The notes: a model not told the origin generated them from the letters alone. 64,000 bases of DNA from Candidatus Omnitrophica bacterium UBA6210 (GCA_002421805.1 DISM01000005.1:183941-247940); one strand, 5' to 3'. Numbered from the stretch's first letter, positions 42,215 through 51,284 are shown. Numbers and translations: made by a program.

Positions 42215-43627
42215 ATGATCAAGCCTGTTAAAAGAATTTATTCCGTGTATGTAATAATCGATGCGGTGATCCTGGCCGCCAGTTTTTACGTGCCCTACCT
42301 TTGCCGCTACAACTCCTGGGACCAGTTCCCTCATGCGCTGGTTTTTCCTCATCTCAAAGAATATACGTATGTCTTTTTGTTATGGTCCGCCCTCATCATT
42401 GTTTCTTTGAACAGAAAGCTGCTGTATGCCACGGACCGTGGTTTGAGCATCCCAAGGGAGATCGTAAGGGTGACAGGCACTATCCTGTATTCTTCGGTTT
42501 TTGTCGGTTGTTTTATATTTTTCCTTCAGTTCCGCCTGTTTTCGCGGCTGGTGTTTTTTGAAAATATCTTTTGTCTATGTCTTTTTCTGAATGGATGGAG
42601 GGTCATCAAAAGGCTGATCTTGCGCCACATGATCGCCAAGGGATTCCATAATATCAACGTCTTGATCGTCGGAGCAGGAAAGGTTGGGACCATTATCGTG
42701 GATGCGATCAAAAGCAGCCCGTGGTGGGGGCTGCGCCCTGTCGGCTTTCTCGACGACCGCGTCAATCTTCCGGTCGCAGGCGTTCCTGTCCTCGGCCGGC
42801 TGGACGATTTCTTTAATATTGCCAAAAAAAGTTTTATTGACGAGGTGATCATTACGATTCCGTCGGAAAGGCAGGCTGTTTCAAGGCTGATTCAGGAGGC
42901 CAGAAGGCTGAACCTGGGCGTCAGGATCGTTCCGGAGAATTTTGATCTGCCGCCTCTTGATATGCAGATTTCCAGTCTTGGCTTTATGCCGTTGCTGACC
43001 TATCAGGAAAGAAGGCACCACCCGGGCGAACTGGCAGCTAAACGGCTTTTTGATTTCTGTGTTTCGGCCATAGCGCTCATAATGCTTTTGCCATTTTTTG
43101 CGGTTATCGCGGCGCTGGTCAAGCTTGATTCAAAGGGACCGGTTTTCTTCAGGCAGAAACGCGTAGGTTATAAAGGGAAGATATTCAACTGTTACAAATT
43201 CCGGTCCATGGTCGATGGAGCGGAACGCATGAAGCCGGAGCTTCTGCATAAAAATGAGGTTAAAGATGGGTACATGTTCAAGATCCGTCAGGACCCCAGG
43301 TTGACCCGCATCGGACGATTTTTAAGGAGATACAGTATTGATGAACTCCCGCAGTTTTTTAACGTCCTGAAGGGCGACATGAGCCTGGTAGGGACGCGTC
43401 CTCCTACGGTTGACGAGGTAGAGCTGTATAATCCTTTCCAGATGGAGAGGTTGTCGATCCGGCCAGGCATAACGGGCTTGGCCCAGATCCGGGGACGTTC
43501 GGAACTGCACTTCAGGCAATGGGTCAGATGGGACCTGTGGTATATACATAATTGGTCGTTTTATCTGGATCTGTCGATCCTTTTTGCGACCCTTCCTGTC
43601 GTATCCCAGAAAAAAGGAGCATATTAA
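42215..43627 (+). CDS. Polyprenyl-phosphate glycosyl-1-phosphate transferase (WbaP/WcaJ family)
   Basis: 470 residues. Four to five N-terminal membrane helices, a CoA-binding-like Rossmann domain (VLIVGAGKVGTIIVDAI), a membrane hairpin near residue 290 (CVSAIALIMLLPFFAVIAAL), and the catalytic C-terminal domain: GPVFFRQKRVGYKGKIFNCY, KFRSMVDGAER, YSIDELPQFFNVLKGDMSLV, and RPGITGLAQIRGR. It starts O-unit assembly by moving a sugar-1-phosphate to undecaprenyl phosphate. Confidence 0.93.
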   Translation: MIKPVKRIYSVYVIIDAVILAASFYVPYLCRYNSWDQFPHALVFPHLKEYTYVFLLWSALIIVSLNRKLLYATDRGLSIPREIVRVTGTILYSSVFVGCFIFFLQFRLFSRLVFFENIFCLCLFLNGWRVIKRLILRHMIAKGFHNINVLIVGAGKVGTIIVDAIKSSPWWGLRPVGFLDDRVNLPVAGVPVLGRLDDFFNIAKKSFIDEVIITIPSERQAVSRLIQEARRLNLGVRIVPENFDLPPLDMQISSLGFMPLLTYQERRHHPGELAAKRLFDFCVSAIALIMLLPFFAVIAALVKLDSKGPVFFRQKRVGYKGKIFNCYKFRSMVDGAERMKPELLHKNEVKDGYMFKIRQDPRLTRIGRFLRRYSIDELPQFFNVLKGDMSLVGTRPPTVDEVELYNPFQMERLSIRPGITGLAQIRGRSELHFRQWVRWDLWYIHNWSFYLDLSILFATLPVVSQKKGAY

Positions 43628-43702
43628 ACCTTTAGATATTTCAAAAATAAATAGTCATTTTTTTTAATTGAAGTAGAATAGGGGCTGCACACATAACAAG
43701 AA

Positions 43703-44845
43703 ATGAATATGCGTATTCCTTTTATCGATTTACCCGGTCAGTACCGCCAGTCGAAAAAAGTCATCGAGCACGAGCTCAACAGGCTTTTCGGCCGCGGAGA
43801 TTTTATCCTCGGAGAAAGTGTCAAAGATTTTGAAAGGTCTTTTGCGAGCTATATCCATTCTCCGTATGCGTTAGGCGTCAATTCAGGAACGGATGCGTTG
43901 TTCCTTGGGCTCCTGAGCCTTGAGATCGGCCGGGGCGACGAGGTCATTGTGCCTGCCTATACTTATATCGCTTCTGCTTTTGCGGTAACTTATACGGGCG
44001 CGCGGCCGGTTTTTGCCGATATTGACGAAGATACGTTCAATATCGACCCGCATACGATCGAGCGCGCTGTCACGAAGCGGACAAAAGCCATCATGCCCGT
44101 GCATCTCTACGGCCAGGCCGCTGACATGGGGCCTATCCGCGTTATCGCGCGCAAGCACGGCCTTCGTATTATAGAAGACACAGCCCAGGCGCATGGGGCC
44201 ACTTATCGGATTACAGAGAACAGATTACAGAGAACAGAAAAGAAGACGGGATCGATGGGTGATATCGGCGCCTTCAGTTTTTACCCTACCAAGAATCTTG
44301 GCGCTTTCGGGGATGCCGGCCTGATAGCTACAAGCAACGGGCAGTTGTATAAAAAACTCAGGAAACTTCGCGATTATGGCCGCATATCGAAATATGTGCA
44401 TGGGTCTGTAGGTTTCAATTCCCGCCTGGATTCCGTGCAGGCGGTATTTTTAAACGCCAAGCTGCGGCATCTCGACGCCTGGAATCAAAAAAGAGTCAAC
44501 GTTGCCGGGATGTATAACAAATACCTCGGCGATATTTCCGGCGTCCGTCTGCCCAGGGCGGCCGGTTACGGAAAACACGTCTATCATATCTATGCCATTC
44601 GGGTGAGTAACCGTGACAAGGTCCTGGAAGGACTCGTCGCTGCAGGAGTCAGCGCTGCCGTGCATTATCCCGTGCCTTTGCATCTGCAGCCTGTTTACAA
44701 AAACCTGGGGTATCGCCGGGGAGATCTCCCGGTCGCAGAGAGGGTATGCCGCGATGTGCTTTGTCTGCCGATCCACCCCCACATAACGGAAAAACAAGTC
44801 GCATATATAGCGCAAACTCTAAAAAGGCTGGTCAAAAATGTCTAG
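43703..44845 (+). CDS. DegT/DnrJ/EryC1-family PLP-dependent sugar aminotransferase
   Basis: 380 residues. IPFIDLPGQYRQSKKVIEHEL, ALGVNSGTDALFLGLLSL, VIVPAYTYIASAFAVTYTGA, PVHLYGQAADMGPI, ILEDTAQAHGATY (IIEDTAQAHG) and the PLP-lysine block GAFSFYPTKNLGAFGDAG are all present. Turns a keto sugar into an amino sugar. Between TAQAHGATY and GDIGAFSF it carries about ten additional residues (ITENRLQRTEK), coded by a perfect 14-bp tandem repeat. Ends 8 nt inside the next gene. Confidence 0.9.
   Translation: MNMRIPFIDLPGQYRQSKKVIEHELNRLFGRGDFILGESVKDFERSFASYIHSPYALGVNSGTDALFLGLLSLEIGRGDEVIVPAYTYIASAFAVTYTGARPVFADIDEDTFNIDPHTIERAVTKRTKAIMPVHLYGQAADMGPIRVIARKHGLRIIEDTAQAHGATYRITENRLQRTEKKTGSMGDIGAFSFYPTKNLGAFGDAGLIATSNGQLYKKLRKLRDYGRISKYVHGSVGFNSRLDSVQAVFLNAKLRHLDAWNQKRVNVAGMYNKYLGDISGVRLPRAAGYGKHVYHIYAIRVSNRDKVLEGLVAAGVSAAVHYPVPLHLQPVYKNLGYRRGDLPVAERVCRDVLCLPIHPHITEKQVAYIAQTLKRLVKNV
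44209..44238 (+). repeat. 14-bp tandem repeat inside the aminotransferase gene
   Basis: TTACAGAGAACAGA at 44211-44224 and again at 44225-44238, in tandem. It keeps the frame open and adds residues to a loop just before the PLP-lysine region. A related ACAGAGAACAGAG run occurs at 45602-45614, suggesting a dispersed simple-sequence family. Confidence 0.85.
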
Positions 44846-45632
44846 AGCTCCTTTAAGCGTCGTCATCCTTACGAAAAATGAAGAAGAAAATATCTCTGCC
44901 TGCATTCAATCTTTAAAAGGGTGGGCGGACGAGATTATCGTTGTCGATGACATGAGCGCGGACCAAACCGTCAAGATCGCCCAAGCGATGGCGGATAAGG
45001 TCGTGATCAAAAAGATGGATGTCGAAGGCACGCACCGCAATTGGGCCTATGCCCAAGCCAGGAATTCATGGGTTTTAAGCCTGGATGCGGACGAGCGCAT
45101 GACAGATGAATTAAAGGAAGAGATTTCCGAAGAACTGGCAAAAAACAAGTATTTTGTTGTTTATACGACGCCTCGCAGAAATTACATCGGGACTTATTGG
45201 GTCAAAGGGGGCGGATGGTACCCCAGCGGCCAGATCAAGTTATTACGAAGGGATAAATTTAAATTTGAAGATGCGGAGGTCCATCCACGGGCTTTTGTGG
45301 ATGGCCCCTGTGGCCATCTCAAAAACGATATCATTCATTACTCCTACAAGGATTTCGGCGATTTTCTTAATAAGCTTAACAAGCAGACAACACTGGAAGC
45401 ACGGAAATGGATACGGACGAATAGAAAAATGGGCAGAGTCTGGATTTCTTGGAGGGCGATCGACCGTTTTTTCAGGCGCTACATCGGAAAAAAAGGCTGG
45501 AAAGACGGCTACATCGGCTTCATGGTGGCCTTTTACGATACGATGTATCAGCTTATCAGCTATGCGAAATTCCGCCAGATGCTGGATGAGAAAAAAGAGA
45601 CAACAGAGAACAGAGCACTGAAGGCAGAATGA
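44838..45632 (+). CDS. Family 2 glycosyltransferase (WaaE/KdtX-like)
   Basis: 264 residues. LSVVILTKNEEENISACIQS, IIVVDDMSADQTVKIAQ, NWAYAQARNSWVLSLDADER (DxD) and KLLRRDKFKFEDAEVHPR match the WaaE/KdtX group that adds a core sugar. The tail KKETTENRALKAE is written by repeat-like DNA (ACAGAGAACAGAG), so the native stop may have been lost and replaced. Confidence 0.88.
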   Translation: MSRAPLSVVILTKNEEENISACIQSLKGWADEIIVVDDMSADQTVKIAQAMADKVVIKKMDVEGTHRNWAYAQARNSWVLSLDADERMTDELKEEISEELAKNKYFVVYTTPRRNYIGTYWVKGGGWYPSGQIKLLRRDKFKFEDAEVHPRAFVDGPCGHLKNDIIHYSYKDFGDFLNKLNKQTTLEARKWIRTNRKMGRVWISWRAIDRFFRRYIGKKGWKDGYIGFMVAFYDTMYQLISYAKFRQMLDEKKETTENRALKAE

Positions 45633-45800
45633 CGAATGTCTAAGTTCCAATGACGAATCAATGTTCAAAAAAATAAAAAACAATGTCGAAAACAGTCTTA
45701 GAGATAGAGACAAAACAGCGGAGAAGAGACGGTTTTTTCTTGGTTATTGGGAAATTCGACATTCATTAGTCATTCGGCATTAGGAATTCGACATTGAGTA
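45602..45800 (+). repeat. Degenerate inverted repeat region after the WaaE-like gene
   Basis: After an ACAGAGAACAGAG run, AATGACGAATGTCTAAGTTC and related words (45629-45670) are mirrored by GAAATTCGACATTCATTAG, TCATTCGGCATTAGGAATTC and GACATT (45751-45795). These are imperfect inverted copies built from ATGACGAAT / ATTCGTCAT words. No gene is seen in the 205-bp gap. It looks like a dispersed degenerate repeat. Confidence 0.7.
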
Positions 45801-45837
45801 TACGTTGTAGTCCTGTAATCACAAATATGGTCATTCG

Positions 45838-47550
45838 ATGAAAATACTGGGAATAGCCGCACCTTTCGGTCACGATGCTTCGGCTGCGCTTTTGGTAGAC
45901 GGCAAAGTCGTGGCGGCTGTTGAGGAAGAACGCTTTTCGCGCAGGAAACACGCCAAAGACGAATGTCCCCGCCAATCCGTTAAATTCTGTTTAGAAACAG
46001 CGGGCTTGAAGCCGCAGGACATTGATGCCGTGGCTTTTCCATGGGCATTGTCGGCATTACGGCAAAGGCGCTGGGAATATTTTCTACGTACGTTTGCCTC
46101 CAATCCGTCGCGGGCTTATAAGAAATTCTTCCGCAACATGAAGGAGTACAGGGGCCAGGCTGCTTTTATTGCCCGGACCTTGCGTGAAAGCGGATTCGAC
46201 AAGCATCAGCCTCAAATCCATTGGATCGAACATCATATCGCCCACGCGGCATCGAGCTATTTTCTTTCGGGTTTTGAGAAAGCCGCTCTGTTGTCTGTCG
46301 ATGGGGGCGGAGAGATCACGTCGACCTTGATCGCTCGAGCACAGGGGAACGTGATCAACAAGATCAAGGAGATCGTAGCGCCCGATTCCCTGAGGAATTT
46401 TTACTCGACGATGACCGAATTCCTCGGTTTTGAGCGCGAAGACGGCGAATATAAAGTGATGGGCATGGCGCCTTACGGCGACGCCTGGAAGGTCAAACTG
46501 GATCACATTCTCTGGTGGGACCCTCGGCGCAAGACTTACAAATGTAACGACGATTATGTCTGGGTCCCCAGAAGCAAACGGGCCAGGCCGGACAAGGTCT
46601 ATTCCAGAAAAATGATCAAGGAATTTGGGCCCGAGCGCGAGGGCGATGAGCTTAATGTGCCCTATATCCACATTGCAGCAGCAACCCAGAGAAAGCTTGA
46701 AGACACGACCATTAGGCTTCTTGAAACATACTTAAGCCAGGAGTTGAAAGGCCATGGAAATCTGTGTTTTGCGGGCGGTTGCGCTCTTAACGTTTCGCTG
46801 AACCGTATTTTATTAAAACACCCTCTCGTCAAAAATTTATGGGTCCAGCCGGCTTCCCACGATGCGGGCGGCTCTATCGGTGCCGCCGCCTACGTCGCCG
46901 CCCAACTGGGAGACAAGATCGCCCCCATGGAACACGTCTATCTCGGCCCTGAATTCACCAACGCCCAGATAGAGCCTGTGCTCAAGGCCTCGGGGTTCAA
47001 GTTTGAGAAGTGCGCCGATATCTGCGAGACGGCAGCATCGCTCCTGAAGGAAGGCAAGATCGTCGGCTGGTTCCAGGGAAGGATGGAATGGGGTCCCAGG
47101 GCTTTGGGCAACAGGTCCATCCTGGGGAATCCGACCATCCGGGGGACCAACGACCGCATCAATGCCATCATCAAGTTCCGCGAGAGCTGGCGGCCGTTCT
47201 GTCCGTCCATGCTCAAAGAATACGCCTCTGACATCCTGGGATCGAACCATCCGGCGCCCTTCATGACGTTCGCCTTTGACGTGGCGCCCCACTGGAAAGA
47301 ACGGATCCCCGAGGCCGTCCACGTGGACGGCACCTGCAGGCCGCAGGTGGTCGATGAACGCCACAACCCCAAATTCCACCGCTTGATCAGTCTCTTCCAT
47401 AAGAAGGCCGGCGTCCCAGTCGTCATCAATACGTCCCTGAACAGACGGGGAGAACCCATGATCTGTTCGCCGCAGGATGCCATCCTCATGTTCCGGGAAT
47501 CAGGTTTAGAATACCTGGCGATAGGGGATTATCTGGTCAAAAAGAGTTAG
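45838..47550 (+). CDS. NodU/CmcH-family carbamoyltransferase
   Basis: 570 residues. N-terminal ASKHA-type domain: LGIAAPFGHDASAALLVDGK, AAVEEERFSRRKHAKDE, HHIAHAASSYFLSGF with the metal-binding histidines, and LLSVDGGGEITSTL. The C-terminal part has WFQGRMEWGPRALGNRSIL, FRESWRPFCPSML, and VVINTSLNRRGEPMICSP. Transfers a carbamoyl group from carbamoyl phosphate (via a carbamoyl-AMP intermediate) to a hydroxyl, here probably on an O-antigen sugar. Confidence 0.94.
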   Translation: MKILGIAAPFGHDASAALLVDGKVVAAVEEERFSRRKHAKDECPRQSVKFCLETAGLKPQDIDAVAFPWALSALRQRRWEYFLRTFASNPSRAYKKFFRNMKEYRGQAAFIARTLRESGFDKHQPQIHWIEHHIAHAASSYFLSGFEKAALLSVDGGGEITSTLIARAQGNVINKIKEIVAPDSLRNFYSTMTEFLGFEREDGEYKVMGMAPYGDAWKVKLDHILWWDPRRKTYKCNDDYVWVPRSKRARPDKVYSRKMIKEFGPEREGDELNVPYIHIAAATQRKLEDTTIRLLETYLSQELKGHGNLCFAGGCALNVSLNRILLKHPLVKNLWVQPASHDAGGSIGAAAYVAAQLGDKIAPMEHVYLGPEFTNAQIEPVLKASGFKFEKCADICETAASLLKEGKIVGWFQGRMEWGPRALGNRSILGNPTIRGTNDRINAIIKFRESWRPFCPSMLKEYASDILGSNHPAPFMTFAFDVAPHWKERIPEAVHVDGTCRPQVVDERHNPKFHRLISLFHKKAGVPVVINTSLNRRGEPMICSPQDAILMFRESGLEYLAIGDYLVKKS

Positions 47551-47561
47551 CCGCCGCAAGA

Positions 47562-48665
47562 TTATTTCTTAAAAAATTCAAAAAAACGTCTTTCATTAAG
47601 CTGCGCCAAAGCGTCTTCAGGCAGGAGTCCTCTCAGGCAGGCGATATCCTGGCAGGATTTATTATAGCGGAAATACTGGTAGCAGGGTTGACAGGGGAGA
47701 CGCCGCGACAAAACGACGGCATTTTCTCTCGAAGGATAGGGCCCGTAAACTTTCGGATCGGCAGGCCCGTAAAAAACGGCCATCGGGACATCCTGACAGG
47801 AAGCAATATGGGCCAGGCCTCCGTCGTTTCCGATAAACAGGGCGGCATGCTTGATGATGGCCGCGGCCTGGGCGATATCCGTCTTTCCGAAAAGAGGAAT
47901 GATGTTCGCCGATAAACCGGAAAAAAGCTTTTCGAAACGCCGCTCGTCCTCTGTCCCCAGAAGCACGATAGCGCCGGGATCGAAAAAGACCCTCAACAGT
48001 TTTAAAAACTGCACAAAATATTCCGGCGGCCATTGTTTATAATAGGCATCCATGCCCCACGTCGCGCCTCCGCCGGCCGAAACAACAATATAGCGCCCAC
48101 CGCTCCAGCCGCCATCTTTTAGAAGTTTCTCCGCCGCTGCTTCGACATTCGAAGAAAGCCTTAACTCCGGCTTTTTGTCGGCGATGTCCAGTCCGATCAA
48201 GCCGGCCAAATCGCATACGTATTCAATGACGCTTTTACCGCTATAGCCCTGTTCAGGAAGGTTCAGAGGTTTGTTAAGGAAGATATTCCTCTTCTTATAA
48301 TTGAAACCCGCTATGATGGGAATATGCAGGAAGAATTTGGCCCAAAAAGAATATTCGGGCTGCATGGAAAAATCAAAGGCCATATCATAATGCTTTCGGC
48401 CGCAATGAAAGAGGAGTCGTAATTTCTCACGCAAGACCTCGATCTTAGGCATGCGTTTCCAAAGGTCCTTATCAATGACATGGATCTCATCGACATATGG
48501 GCAGAGCTGCATCAGTTGGCGGGTCCTGGGGCCGATGATCACATCCAGGCGTTCTGTGTTGCGCTGGACTTTCAAGGCCTTCAGGAGCGGAAAGATGAAA
48601 AGCGTATCGCCGATCCCGTACGGCTGGACAACGAGAATGCGTTCTTTACGCGCTTGATTTTCCAT
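47562..48665 (-). CDS. Family 9 glycosyltransferase (LPS heptosyltransferase-like)
   Basis: 367 residues, the only clear minus-strand gene. KERILVVQPYGIGDTLFIFPL at the start, IVVSAGGGATWGMDAYYKQW, and ALFIGNDGGLAHIASCQDVPMAV near the end fit the GT9 heptosyltransferase family, and a Cys-rich LPCQPCYQYFRYNKSCQDIA closes it, like the GT9 protein at 36903. It converges with the carbamoyltransferase gene (11-bp gap) and diverges from gmhB. Confidence 0.9.
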   Translation of the reverse strand: MENQARKERILVVQPYGIGDTLFIFPLLKALKVQRNTERLDVIIGPRTRQLMQLCPYVDEIHVIDKDLWKRMPKIEVLREKLRLLFHCGRKHYDMAFDFSMQPEYSFWAKFFLHIPIIAGFNYKKRNIFLNKPLNLPEQGYSGKSVIEYVCDLAGLIGLDIADKKPELRLSSNVEAAAEKLLKDGGWSGGRYIVVSAGGGATWGMDAYYKQWPPEYFVQFLKLLRVFFDPGAIVLLGTEDERRFEKLFSGLSANIIPLFGKTDIAQAAAIIKHAALFIGNDGGLAHIASCQDVPMAVFYGPADPKVYGPYPSRENAVVLSRRLPCQPCYQYFRYNKSCQDIACLRGLLPEDALAQLNERRFFEFFKK

Positions 48666-48746
48666 GCTATTATTTTTATCATTATTACTTTCGATGTCAA
48701 TCAGTTATGTGAAATAGTGTTTTGCAGCTGACCTCAGACAAAAGGT

Positions 48747-49304
48747 ATGAGATTCATATTTCTCGACAGGGACGGCGTCATCAATAAATATCCGGGCGAC
48801 AGGAAATATGTGACCCGTTTGCGCGATTTTCGTTTTCTGCCAGGGTCCCTGCGTGCCATCAGGCTTTTGACCCGGGCAGGGTATCATATTTTTGTCATAT
48901 CCAACCAGGCGGGCGTCACCAAGGGGCTGTATTCCAAAGAAACTCTGGATAAGATGACGGATCACATGCTGACCCAGGCAAGGCGACAGGGAGGCAGAAT
49001 CGAAAAAGCCCTGTATTGTCTTCATACCGATGCGATGAACTGTTCCTGCAGAAAACCCAAAGATGGCCTATTGAAGCAGGCGACTGCAGGCCAGAAAGTG
49101 GACAAGAACAACTCTTACTTCATCGGTGACAGCCTCAGGGATGTCAAGGCAGGAAAGCTTTTCGGTTGCAAGACGATCCTTGCGCTTTCCGGACGCGAGA
49201 AACTCGAAAATGCCGGTAGCTGGGATGTCCTTCCGGACTTTATTGCAAAAAACCTGTTGGATGCCGCCAGGCACATCGTCGGCAATAAATATGAAAGGGC
49301 CTGA
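48747..49304 (+). CDS. gmhB: D-glycero-D-manno-heptose 1,7-bisphosphate phosphatase
   Basis: 185 residues, HAD-IIIA. Motif I IFLDRDGVINKYPG, motif II VISNQAGVTKGLY, the zinc loop YCLHTDAMNCSCRKPKDG and motif III YFIGDSLRDVKAGK. Removes the C7 phosphate in the ADP/GDP-heptose pathway. It stands before a nucleotidyltransferase that could use the product. ATG 48747 follows AAAGG. Confidence 0.92.
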   Translation: MRFIFLDRDGVINKYPGDRKYVTRLRDFRFLPGSLRAIRLLTRAGYHIFVISNQAGVTKGLYSKETLDKMTDHMLTQARRQGGRIEKALYCLHTDAMNCSCRKPKDGLLKQATAGQKVDKNNSYFIGDSLRDVKAGKLFGCKTILALSGREKLENAGSWDVLPDFIAKNLLDAARHIVGNKYERA

Positions 49305-49322
49305 TTCCTTGTCGTTTTTCAG

Positions 49323-49441
49323 TATTTCGGTAACGGTTACGAAGCCCGTCTGGGTTACGTTGTTCGGTTACGGTTTTAAAGACGAACGACGCTGCCGAAG
49401 ACGATACGGGCATCGTTACCGTTACCCAAAAACGTTACCAA
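49323..49441 (+). repeat. GGTTACG-rich inverted repeat
   Basis: GGTAACGGTTACGA (49329-49342) and TCGTTACCGTTACC (49413-49426) are inverted with one mismatch. GGGTTACG, CGGTTACGG and ACGTTACC lie between or after them. The 155-bp gap between gmhB and the nucleotidyltransferase is filled by these words; no gene seen. Confidence 0.75.
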
Positions 49442-49459
49442 TACAGTGAAGAGGTTTAT

Positions 49460-50173
49460 GTGAACGATCGTAATAATAAGATGCAGGTTGTCATTTTGGC
49501 GGGAGGGAGGGGGACGCGCCTTGTCCCAATGACGGACCAAATCCCTAAGCCGATGGTATCCATCCTCGATAGGCCCTTCCTGCAATATGAGCTTCATTTG
49601 CTGAAATTACAGGGGTATTGCGACATCCTGATCCTTACAGGATATCTGGGAGAGGTGATTGAAAAATATTTTAAAGACGGTGCTGCCCTGGGCCTGCACA
49701 TCGTCTATTCGCACGAACAAACACCGCTGGGGACAGGCGGCGCCCTCAAGCTGGCCGAGAAAAAAATATCCGGCGATTTTATCCTGATGAACGGCGACAC
49801 GCTTTTTCCGTTCGATCTGCATGAGCTGATTGGTTTTTTTCATAAACACAACAAGATGGGCGTGATCGCCGTTTCAAAGGATCCGTCCTGCCGATCTGCT
49901 TTTAATATTACGGCGGGGACAGAGGGACTGGTGGAAAAATATCACAAAAAACCTCCGCTGTCCGGGGCCGATTATGCATCCGGGGGGGTCGGTGTGTTTA
50001 AGCATGAATTGTTAAGCTTGATCCCTTCAAATCGACCCTGTTCTCTGGAAGACGATATTTACGATATCCTTATTCGGAATCATGATTTGGCAGCATATGT
50101 CGCTCCGGGGGCTTTTTACGACATGGGGACGCCAGAACGACTCAAAAGAATACAGGAGTTTCTCTCGCCATGA
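49460..50173 (+). CDS. Sugar-phosphate nucleotidyltransferase, probably heptose-1-phosphate (HddC-like)
   Basis: 237 residues. MQVVILAGGRGTRLVPMTDQ, PKPMVSILDRPFLQYELHLL, SHEQTPLGTGGALKLAEK, DFILMNGDTLFPFD and YDMGTPERLKRIQEF define a single-domain nucleotidyltransferase. HddC- and GmhD-like proteins have this size and this context next to gmhB, so GDP- or ADP-heptose is the likely product. GTG 49460 has AAGAGG 5 nt upstream; ATG 49481 is the alternative. Overlaps the next gene by 4 nt. Confidence 0.82.
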   Translation: MNDRNNKMQVVILAGGRGTRLVPMTDQIPKPMVSILDRPFLQYELHLLKLQGYCDILILTGYLGEVIEKYFKDGAALGLHIVYSHEQTPLGTGGALKLAEKKISGDFILMNGDTLFPFDLHELIGFFHKHNKMGVIAVSKDPSCRSAFNITAGTEGLVEKYHKKPPLSGADYASGGVGVFKHELLSLIPSNRPCSLEDDIYDILIRNHDLAAYVAPGAFYDMGTPERLKRIQEFLSP

Positions 50174-51273
50174 TGGCTAACGCTTCCAAGAAAGTCCTCA
50201 TTCTTTATGCTACGGCGGGCTCAGGCCATAAGAAGGCGGCCGAGGCCATCTTCCATAAAGCCAAATGCAGATATCAGGATGTCCACACGGCTGATGTCGT
50301 CAAATACATGCCGTTTCTTGTCCGAAAACTTTATTCGGATGGCTACACATTCGTCATCAGTCATCTGCCATGGCTTTGGGCGGTCATGTATCGTTTGAGC
50401 GACAGTCCCTGGCTTTCTCTGATCAATGTACGCCTGCGGCGCTTCATGGATGTGGCGGCTTGCCAATCTTTTGTGCGTTTCCTCCTGGAGGAAGACCCGG
50501 ATATCATCATCTCTACGCAATTTCTGGCTTCTGAGATCGCAGCCTACGCTAAAATAAAAAAAGGCCTCAAGGCCAGTCTGATTACGGTTGTCACGGATTA
50601 CGGCGTCCACAATTTTTGGGTCAATCCGGGAACCGACCTTTACTGCGCAGCCGCTCCTTCAACCAAAGACATCCTGATGAAAAAAGGCATCAGTGAATCG
50701 CAGATCGTCGTGACAGGCATTCCTCTTGATGAAAAATTCCTGCACGTAGACGATGCCGCGGTCATCCGCCATAAACTCGATGCCAAAGAAGGCGTATTCA
50801 CTGTTCTCATCGCCACGGGCGGCATCGGCATAGGCCCTATCGCAGATATCGCAGACAGACTGAAAAACGACGCGCAACTCCTGGTGGTTTGCGGGCACAA
50901 CAAAAAGCTGTATCGGACGCTGGTCGACATGAAACACCCCCATATCAAGGCCTTCGGTTTTGTGGACAACATGCAGGAGCTCATGCGCATTTCCGATATC
51001 ATGGTCACAAAAGCAGGGGGGTTGAGCGTTACAGAGGCCCTGAACATGGAACTGCCCATGATCCTGTTCTGTCTTTTGCCCGGCCAGGAAACCATCAATG
51101 CCAACATGATGCAGGCGCTCGGCGCCGGAAGGATCGTTCCCGGCCTGGGGGCCATAGAAAGAGAAGTGCTGGATTTCAAAGGGAACGCCCAGAAGCTTAA
51201 CGCCTTCCGCGCCAATTGCCGCGCCTTGGCCCGTCCGCGCTCCAGCGCAGACATTGTGAACTTAATCCACTGA
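50170..51273 (+). CDS. MGDG-synthase-like glycosyltransferase, paralogue of the gene at 21985
   Basis: 367 residues, GT28. KKVLILYATAGSGHKKAAEAI, DIIISTQFLASEIAAYAK, VTDYGVHNFWVNPGTDLY, VLIATGGIGIGPIADIAD and MVTKAGGLSVTEALNMELPM. The same domain order as the protein at 21985, but low identity, so the two are old paralogues. A glycolipid glycosyltransferase is the best guess. It ends 11 nt before the PriA-like gene. Confidence 0.82.
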   Translation: MMANASKKVLILYATAGSGHKKAAEAIFHKAKCRYQDVHTADVVKYMPFLVRKLYSDGYTFVISHLPWLWAVMYRLSDSPWLSLINVRLRRFMDVAACQSFVRFLLEEDPDIIISTQFLASEIAAYAKIKKGLKASLITVVTDYGVHNFWVNPGTDLYCAAAPSTKDILMKKGISESQIVVTGIPLDEKFLHVDDAAVIRHKLDAKEGVFTVLIATGGIGIGPIADIADRLKNDAQLLVVCGHNKKLYRTLVDMKHPHIKAFGFVDNMQELMRISDIMVTKAGGLSVTEALNMELPMILFCLLPGQETINANMMQALGAGRIVPGLGAIEREVLDFKGNAQKLNAFRANCRALARPRSSADIVNLIH

Positions 51274-51284
51274 TCGGATTTCTC

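Noticed and set aside
45602..45800. CRISPR array
   Set aside because: Repeats are degenerate, partly inverted and irregularly spaced, with no cas genes nearby.
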